64,000 bases of DNA from Lineus longissimus (Eukaryota; Nemertea; Pilidiophora; Heteronemertea; Lineidae): assembly GCF_910592395.1 (NCBI RefSeq), contig NC_088312.1, positions 13,082,001 through 13,146,000 of the forward strand. Reading direction: 5' to 3'. Position numbers and translations under genes: made by a program. Within the stretch, counting starts at the first letter, position 1. Each line of letters begins with the position of its first letter. The notes below the pieces were generated by a model. That model worked only from the letters and a program-made list of their open reading frames with translations. It made no database searches and was not told where the DNA came from. Of the stretch, positions 57,931 to 64,000 are shown piece by piece.

Positions 57931-58639
57931 GACCAGAAGAAGGAAGCTTTTTCAAAAGTACCGCACAGAGTTAGAAAATCATTCCAGTGTAACGTGTTCG
58001 AGTGTTTTGTTTCTGAGTGTCCCTCTAATTGTTTGGAAACGCTGTAAAAAGACAGACTGAGACAATTTTCCATGTTTCCCCGTTGTGAAAAGTCATGATC
58101 TTGCTAGCCATTTATTGTATGAAAGCATTGAAATATGAGGAACATCCAAAACGTTACACCAGGATCCCTGATTTATGCCTCTATTTTCGCTTCAACAGTC
58201 TTAAAAAAGTTTTATGCAACATCTAAATGAGGGCAAACAATGTCTCGTTGTTTTATATACAATAGAAGTCAAGACATGACGAGCTTACTAGATGTAAATC
58301 TTTTTCCTTGTCCTACTTTGAATATACCCCCCCCCCCACGTACACATTAAAAAAAGATTTTACTGGAAAAAGCATTGTATACACGTTCTTGGACGGAATT
58401 TCGTTCATGGAAATAAAATGGTTTTCTCGGTTGCTCCGGAATTTGTGAACAAGTTGTTTTCATATGAACAATACCATGATAGTTTTGTCAACTCAAAAAT
58501 GGTTGAAAACGAATGGAGAGTGATTTGCATCTAAGCTCTGCACGTGTGAACATAAACATGATAAACGTACTTACATGACTGACTGTCGGAAGACAAAATA
58601 AACGCCATTGTATCGTTGGCATCGACTCGAGATAAACAT
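57931..58639. other. Intergenic, no gene seen
   Basis: No recognisable coding or structured sequence apart from a C11 tract near 58327. Confidence 0.35.
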
Positions 58640-59365
58640 TTATATACTTAATTTATTAGCACTTCATCGGAAGACAAGATTCTCACGTATATAGTGAAAT
58701 TCGGAAGACAAGATAAACACCTTTTCTTACGAACATCGGAAGACAAGATAAACACTTTTCTTGTGAACATCGGAAGACAAGATTCTCATGTACATAGTGA
58801 GCATCGGAAGACAGGATTCTCACGTCTATAGTGAACATCGAAAGACAAGATAAACACCTTTTCTTGCGAACATCGGAAGACAAGATAAACACTTTTTCTT
58901 GTGAACATCGGAAGACAAGATTCTCATGTACATAGTGAGCATCGGAAGACAGGATTCTCACGTCTATAGTGAACATCGAAAGACAAGATCAACACCTTTT
59001 CTTGCGAACATCGGAAGACAAGATAAACACTTTTTCTTGTGAACATCGGAAGACAAGATTCTCATGTACATAGTGAGCATCGGAAGACAGGATTCTCACG
59101 TCTATAGTGAACATCGAAAGACAAGATAAACACTTTTTCTTGTGAACATCGGAAGACAAGATAAATACCTTTTTATTTCGATCATCGGAAGACTCGAAAA
59201 AGACCTCGTGTAGTGAACATCAGAAGGTAAGAAAAACACCTTTATGTAGTAAACATTAGAAGACAAGATAAATACCTGCATGAAGTGAACATCGGAAGAC
59301 AATTTTAAAAACCCGGAATGCATTGAATATTTGAAGACAAGATTAAAATATCTACATGTAGTGAA
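58640..59365. repeat. Minisatellite of GAACATCGGAAGACAAGA units with 138-bp higher-order period
   Basis: The basic unit is about 33-36 bp: (GT)GAACATCGGAAGACAAGA plus TAAACACCTTTTCTT or TTCTCATGTACATA. In the centre, four units form a 138-bp block: GTGAACATCGAAAGACAAGA is found at 58831, 58969 and 59107. Outer units on both sides are diverged, the classic profile of an array homogenised at its core. The open minus-strand frames here are repeat artefacts. Confidence 0.9.
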
Positions 59366-61292
59366 ACTAGGAGGCAATACAGATCTATGGAAGGTTGTTG
59401 GCAAAAGACCACATGCAAATTCTATTACAGTCTCTTAGTTTATGAATATAGATTAAAGATGCCATCGATGGAGTATGAGTTAAAGGTTTTGATCAATGAA
59501 ATAAACATTGGTCTTTTAGTTTGTTACAAATTCTTAAGAATCTCAGAATGCCTTTAGCCCGTTTGGAAACTAATACAAAAATGTCAGCAGCGGTGGATCA
59601 GGGCCCGGAAACTGCACTTCTCATAAAAATTCCTGGTGTGTTCCGCAACTTCGTAGTCAATTTCAAAGATTTTTTATGAAATTAGGAAATTGGACAAAGA
59701 AAATCGAGCTCATGGAAATAATCAACACAGCTACGTTCAATGCTGCTGTCCTATTTGCCATGTCAACCTTAAAATTGAATTCTCGAAAAAAACCTCGGAA
59801 AAGGCTACATTTATGAAGCACCATGACATCGAAATTGCGCTTCTCAAAGCAAAACTTAGTAATTCGATTTAGTTTTACTGAATATTCGACGCTTTGGCGG
59901 GGTTTTACACGACGTGATGCACTTGTATATACATGTATACATTAACTGCAATCATGCCCGTTAAACCAGCCTTGAAAGCACTTGTTTCGCTATCAAGCGT
60001 TACCACATGTTGCTCGAAACAAGACACTGTAAATAGAACAGTATATGCAGTCCCCTTCCACCCATTGGGATATAAATCAAATGGTTAAACATGTGACTAA
60101 GTGCTTGCTGTAGCAAACTTAATCTATTTTTCGCCGTGCATTTTGATATTTCGATTGATTCCATTCGAAGTGTGCGCGCGTGTGGCGGCTTGGTTTCAAA
60201 TTCATTATCCTTCGATGGCATCTTTAATCTTTTGAACTGGAAAAGAAGGCCTTAACTAGAATTCAGTAATTGCCTTAGAGAATCCTTTTTTGTATGATAC
60301 ATGTATACACAGATAATCCTCACATATATGTAGATCGCTACAAATTCGTGTTCAATGGTTCGAAGGGTTAAAATATAACAATCAAATCGACTTTCATTGG
60401 CTCTTTTTGGAGGAGGCCCTCCCCGGGAAGTCGCAGTTATCATAGAAAACTCAATAAAACATACGACGTGGATATTGCCAAAGTGACCGTAAAGGGATCC
60501 CTATTTTTTAATTTAGGCTATTTTTATATGAGATACTACTACCTCCCAAAGGGGGTATCTAGATTGTGCTCGAACGGGAGAAATGTCCCGATGGGGAGGT
60601 TCGTAAACACAAGCGCAACAAATTGAGCATTTGCGCATAAGCGCGACAACAAACACGAAGCAAGTGAAAGAAATACCGATGAAGACAAATTTTCTGGCCA
60701 ATTTTATACAGATTTTTCCTCAGAAAGAAAGTTTTTCATAGTTTAGCATCCTTATCGGAAAACAACTTTTTACATGCATGAGCTGATTGTGCATAGAATT
60801 ACCTTACAAAACACATAAAATAAAGTATGGCACGTGACATTCACTTGAGACTGATTGAGATTCACTTTTAGAACACAAGATTCTCTCAAACATATTTTAA
60901 ATTACATTTTTTTTGAAGAAAAAAAACTCTGTCTGAAGAGAAGTAACTTTAAAGTGTGAAAAGTGGAAACACCTTTGGCTAGTTTCATTGTTTCATTTTT
61001 GCAATGGATTATCCATTAGCCTCGTTTTTACCAGAGGTTTGGTCAGACAACGATAACATCTTGTGTCGGCATAAGTGGGATTGCGACTAAACAATATAAA
61101 GTTTGAGGTGATCTAGAATTAAGTATGACATAGGTTGTTCCACCAAACAATGCCGCGCAATATTACAACTGCAAATATTGGTACATTTTGTGAGAAATAG
61201 ATCGTTCTAAATTGTGACAATTTCTTACTTACCCGATATGAATGTATACTTATTGATAGTTGGTATACAGTATTTAATGGTAATATCCCTAT
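59366..61292. other. Downstream flank of PRDM13, no gene seen
   Basis: Presumably it includes the PRDM13 3' UTR. No coding exon or structured repeat is recognised. Confidence 0.35.
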
Positions 61293-62536
61293 TCAGTCCT
61301 CCTCAATATCTATGTCTCTTTCAATGTCCGAATCGTCCTCAATCTTTCCATCTTGATCAATGCTTTTCTCCGGCGTAATTTCGCGCGTTTTCTCCATTTT
61401 TTCGGCTTCACTTGGATGACGTGACTTGACGTGTCTCTCCAAATCCCTCCGCCGGACTAGCACCTTGCCGCAGTGCTCACATCTATAAGGCGTGTCTCCT
61501 TCCGCGTGTAGGCGGATATGTTTGTTCAAGTTGCTTGGATCTCCGAAGGGACGAAGGCACACTTTGCATTTCAAGGGTTTGTAACCAGTATGCGTGCGCA
61601 AGTGGATTTTAAGTCCGTATTTCCGTGAATAAAGTTTACCGCAGTAGATACACAAGTGTCCTTTTCGTGACTTGCTGAGATAGAGTGACCTGGGTATGAG
61701 ATCTAGCGGTTCGCCGGCTATGTCGGACGGCAACGGGAATTTGTACGGGCTGATGCGACCAGTGTCCCGGACGCATGTTTCCTCACGAGTCGGATGAGAA
61801 ATTGTTGACGTGTGTTCAGTCGCTTTGCTGTGTGCAACGCTCGGAAGAGTCTTTGAGAGTCCACTAATATAAGGATACATGAAAGGGTGCTCCAAGGAGT
61901 CCACGTAATTCCCACAAGCTGCTGATGGTAGCGGCAGACAATACCGAGCCGCTGCACCGAAACTCGAGTAAAAAGGGTAGTAATACCTGAATGCTGGATT
62001 GTCCATTGGTAAAGCTATGGGAGGTGCGTGTATGTGATTAAATATCTGGATCGGTTGAGCACTCGGTGGGATGGAAGCTCTGGTTGTGACTGGTGTTTCT
62101 GGAGAAGCTGACTTCATTTCGGACATATCAAGCGGCAACGGGCTGGGCGTGGTTCCGGCTAGTTTAATCGGACTGATCCTGGGGCTTTTTGATAGCACCA
62201 TCGTGGCCTTGGCTATCGTTGCTTCACGGCTGTGCGGCTTGAATGCGGACTTCGTCCCACTACCGATGCTCAAATCCTTTGGTCCGGTTGGACTGGTGGA
62301 AGCTAGAGGTCGTGGTGAGGCGGGGTCACTCGTTTCCCGTTTAATACCTTTGGTGATCCCCACGCGTCTTATCGGATTGTAATTGAATGAAAACATCTCT
62401 CTGAACCGGTCTGGCATTCTTGTCGTTCCGACGGCCAAGTCTCTCCTCCTCGGACACCGAAATCGGATGTGTGCTTTCAAAGTGTTCGGGTACTGGTAAT
62501 GCTTGAGACAGCGCGAACAGACGTAGTGTTGGTCAC
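61293..62536 (-). CDS. PRDM13: PRDM13, terminal zinc-finger exon (partial gene)
   Basis: The exon starts at 62536, after a minus-strand TCTTCACAACAG acceptor, with two bases completing a split codon. It runs 413 codons to TGA at 61293. It opens with a C2HC-type finger (YVCSRCLKHYQYPNTLKAHI). A long low-complexity Pro/Ser linker follows, with PLDMS and EPLDLIPRSL, which resemble CtBP-binding PLDLS motifs. Three C2H2 fingers come next: HLCIYCGKLYSRKYGLKIH, LKCKVCLRPFGDPSNLNKH and YRCEHCGKVLVRRRDLERH. These fingers and their linkers are diagnostic of PRDM13. An acidic Glu/Asp tail closes the protein. PRDM13 is a nuclear transcription regulator that, in vertebrates, represses alternative fates in dorsal neural tube and retina. 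The PR/SET exons should lie upstream on the minus strand, beyond 64000; none was seen between 62537 and the window edge. Confidence 0.93.
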
Positions 62537-64000
62537 CTGTTGTGAAGAGAATGAAAATGCTGGCGTAACAAGTGTTCTTAAACGCGGCAATAGTCACATG
62601 ACCAAACCACCCCGATGCTGATAGGTCCATCTGCACCGTCCTTTGAATAGTGAAGAGTTATTAGTTTTCTATGAAAGCATGCAGGGCGTGTTTAATAGTT
62701 GACACAAAAGAACGCGAGCATAGCGATAACCGATTGAGATTTCAACAGCGCACGCGGCCCATAAAATTATCAATTAGAGCTCTTCAATTGAACGATATGT
62801 TGCTTTATTATACGTTTTTAACAGGAGTTGTGATGATTTTAACAAACTTGATGGCGTTACAATAAACTCACTGGAGTATAACAAATAAGCGCCTGCCTAT
62901 TCGTAAGTAGACAAGCAATAAGGAAGAGCACAATGCGAGTTAGTTTTTATTTTGCAAAAGATTGAGGTTTATTTTCATTTTATAATTGCCTTGAGATTCA
63001 TTAAAAGAGATATAAGAAGGATTGTTTTGTTCTTAGTGAAGTGAAACACTCGGGTACGATGGGGTTTGGTCACGATATTGAAGCGATCTTCGCCACACTT
63101 GGGTGAATAGAAATTCATATTCGCTTCGAGTTTTGTTAAAATTTGTTGAAACTCGCGGCAGCCTGGTCGGAAATTGAGGGGGTGGGCGCTCAAGGCCAAA
63201 TTAGCTGGCCAATGTCCCGCTCACAATATAACACGGGGCCGTACACGTCCGATGACGGAGTCATCCTTTTCAACTGTTTTGCCTATTAAATTAACTATTG
63301 TTCCGAACTTCAAAAATAAATTTAAGCTATTACTGCTACTTCTAAAGTTCTATATAATTAGGACAGCAACGCGTAACCTTTTGCTTCTTATTGAAAATAT
63401 TGATTTCAATATCTGTATATTAATCGTTGTTCTTATTGCTAAGCTACTTCAAAGGTAGTTCCATTCACCAGGATGCTATGTCGACACGACATATGTATTT
63501 AAAAAAAATATCCACGGAGAGAATTTGTCAAGTACATGTACAGTCCTACCAGAAAGTGAATGTCCACCGTTTTAAAAAATATCACCGAGTGAATGCGGTT
63601 TTCAGCAGAGAATGGTATATCTAGTTGGTCATGTATATGTTGTATTTGGGCCGAGCTAATCCTGTCTCTCCATTGTATAACAGGCAATTTAAAAAATGTC
63701 CAAAAGGCAACTTTTTTATTTTATTTTATTTTCTTTCTTTTTCACAATGTATTGGTGAACTATGATGCAACGAAGTTTTTATTTTGCTTTCATTACTAGA
63801 GAATTCCTGCTAAATTCTTCATTTTGAAGATTAGTTTTAGCTCACTACAGGTGATTGTTTTTTTTCCAGACAGCTGGTGACCTTTGAGAACACCCCTCAT
63901 GGTCAGCAATGCAGTCAGTCAGGGTCTTTAATGGCCAATTCGGCTCATACATGAAGGATTGGGGATCTTTATCAAAGGTAATGGAAGATACTAAAAAATA
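62537..64000. other. PRDM13 upstream intron or flank, no exon seen
   Basis: This should be intron sequence of PRDM13 if the PR-domain exons lie further on. No exon with PR/SET similarity is recognised on either strand. Confidence 0.4.

Noticed and set aside
58683-59404. Open frames of ~100 codons on the minus strand
   Set aside because: They follow the 138-bp minisatellite and have no unique sequence.

Overview
This is a eukaryotic window, almost certainly from a bilaterian animal and most likely a marine invertebrate. The evidence is spliced genes with GT-AG introns, the animal-type families ODF3/CIMAP1, adrenodoxin (FDX1), RSPH3 and PRDM13, low gene density, and a heavy, varied repeat load. 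A tyrosinase of the Cys-x-His, di-copper type argues against a vertebrate. I cannot name the species from sequence alone; an invertebrate deuterostome or a lophotrochozoan would fit.

Layout. 0.4-3.2 kb: a complete four-exon odf3/CIMAP1 gene (+), 254 codons, encoding a sperm-axoneme protein. 3.8-6.9 kb: MITEs and a minisatellite. 7.6-13.3 kb: a complete four-exon mitochondrial ferredoxin gene, FDX1 (-), whose large first intron carries an inverted pair of a ~0.38 kb element. 14.4-18.8 kb: a complete seven-exon RSPH3 gene (+), head-to-head with FDX1. The ~1.1 kb between them holds a perfect CRE (TGACGTCA) and an RFX X-box. 18.9-30.6 kb: repeats, namely a G-rich fold-back, a decayed LINE, and a large fold-back minisatellite built from CGACTTA units. 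30.9-32.8 kb: a tyrosinase exon (-). 33.4-33.9 kb: a Penelope-like RT remnant. 35.5-38.0 kb: a pogo/Tigger-type DNA transposon with perfect 29-bp TIRs and a transposase broken only by two in-frame TGA codons. 39.4 kb: a tyrosine-recombinase remnant. 42.2-47.9 kb: a tandem array of 1.1-1.6 kb units. 48-56 kb: repeats and a possible MYND-finger relic. 57.6-59.4 kb: two minisatellites. 61.3-62.5 kb: the terminal zinc-finger exon of PRDM13 (-), with its upstream exons outside the window.

There is no operon. Two of the five host genes (odf3, RSPH3) are axonemal and flank FDX1. FDX1 supplies electrons to mitochondrial P450s and related reactions. PRDM13 is a neural transcription regulator, and the tyrosinase probably acts in pigment, crosslinking or immunity. 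I see no new defence-type or biosynthetic system. The most interesting unexplained structures are the CGACTTA fold-back array and the shared FDX1/RSPH3 promoter region.
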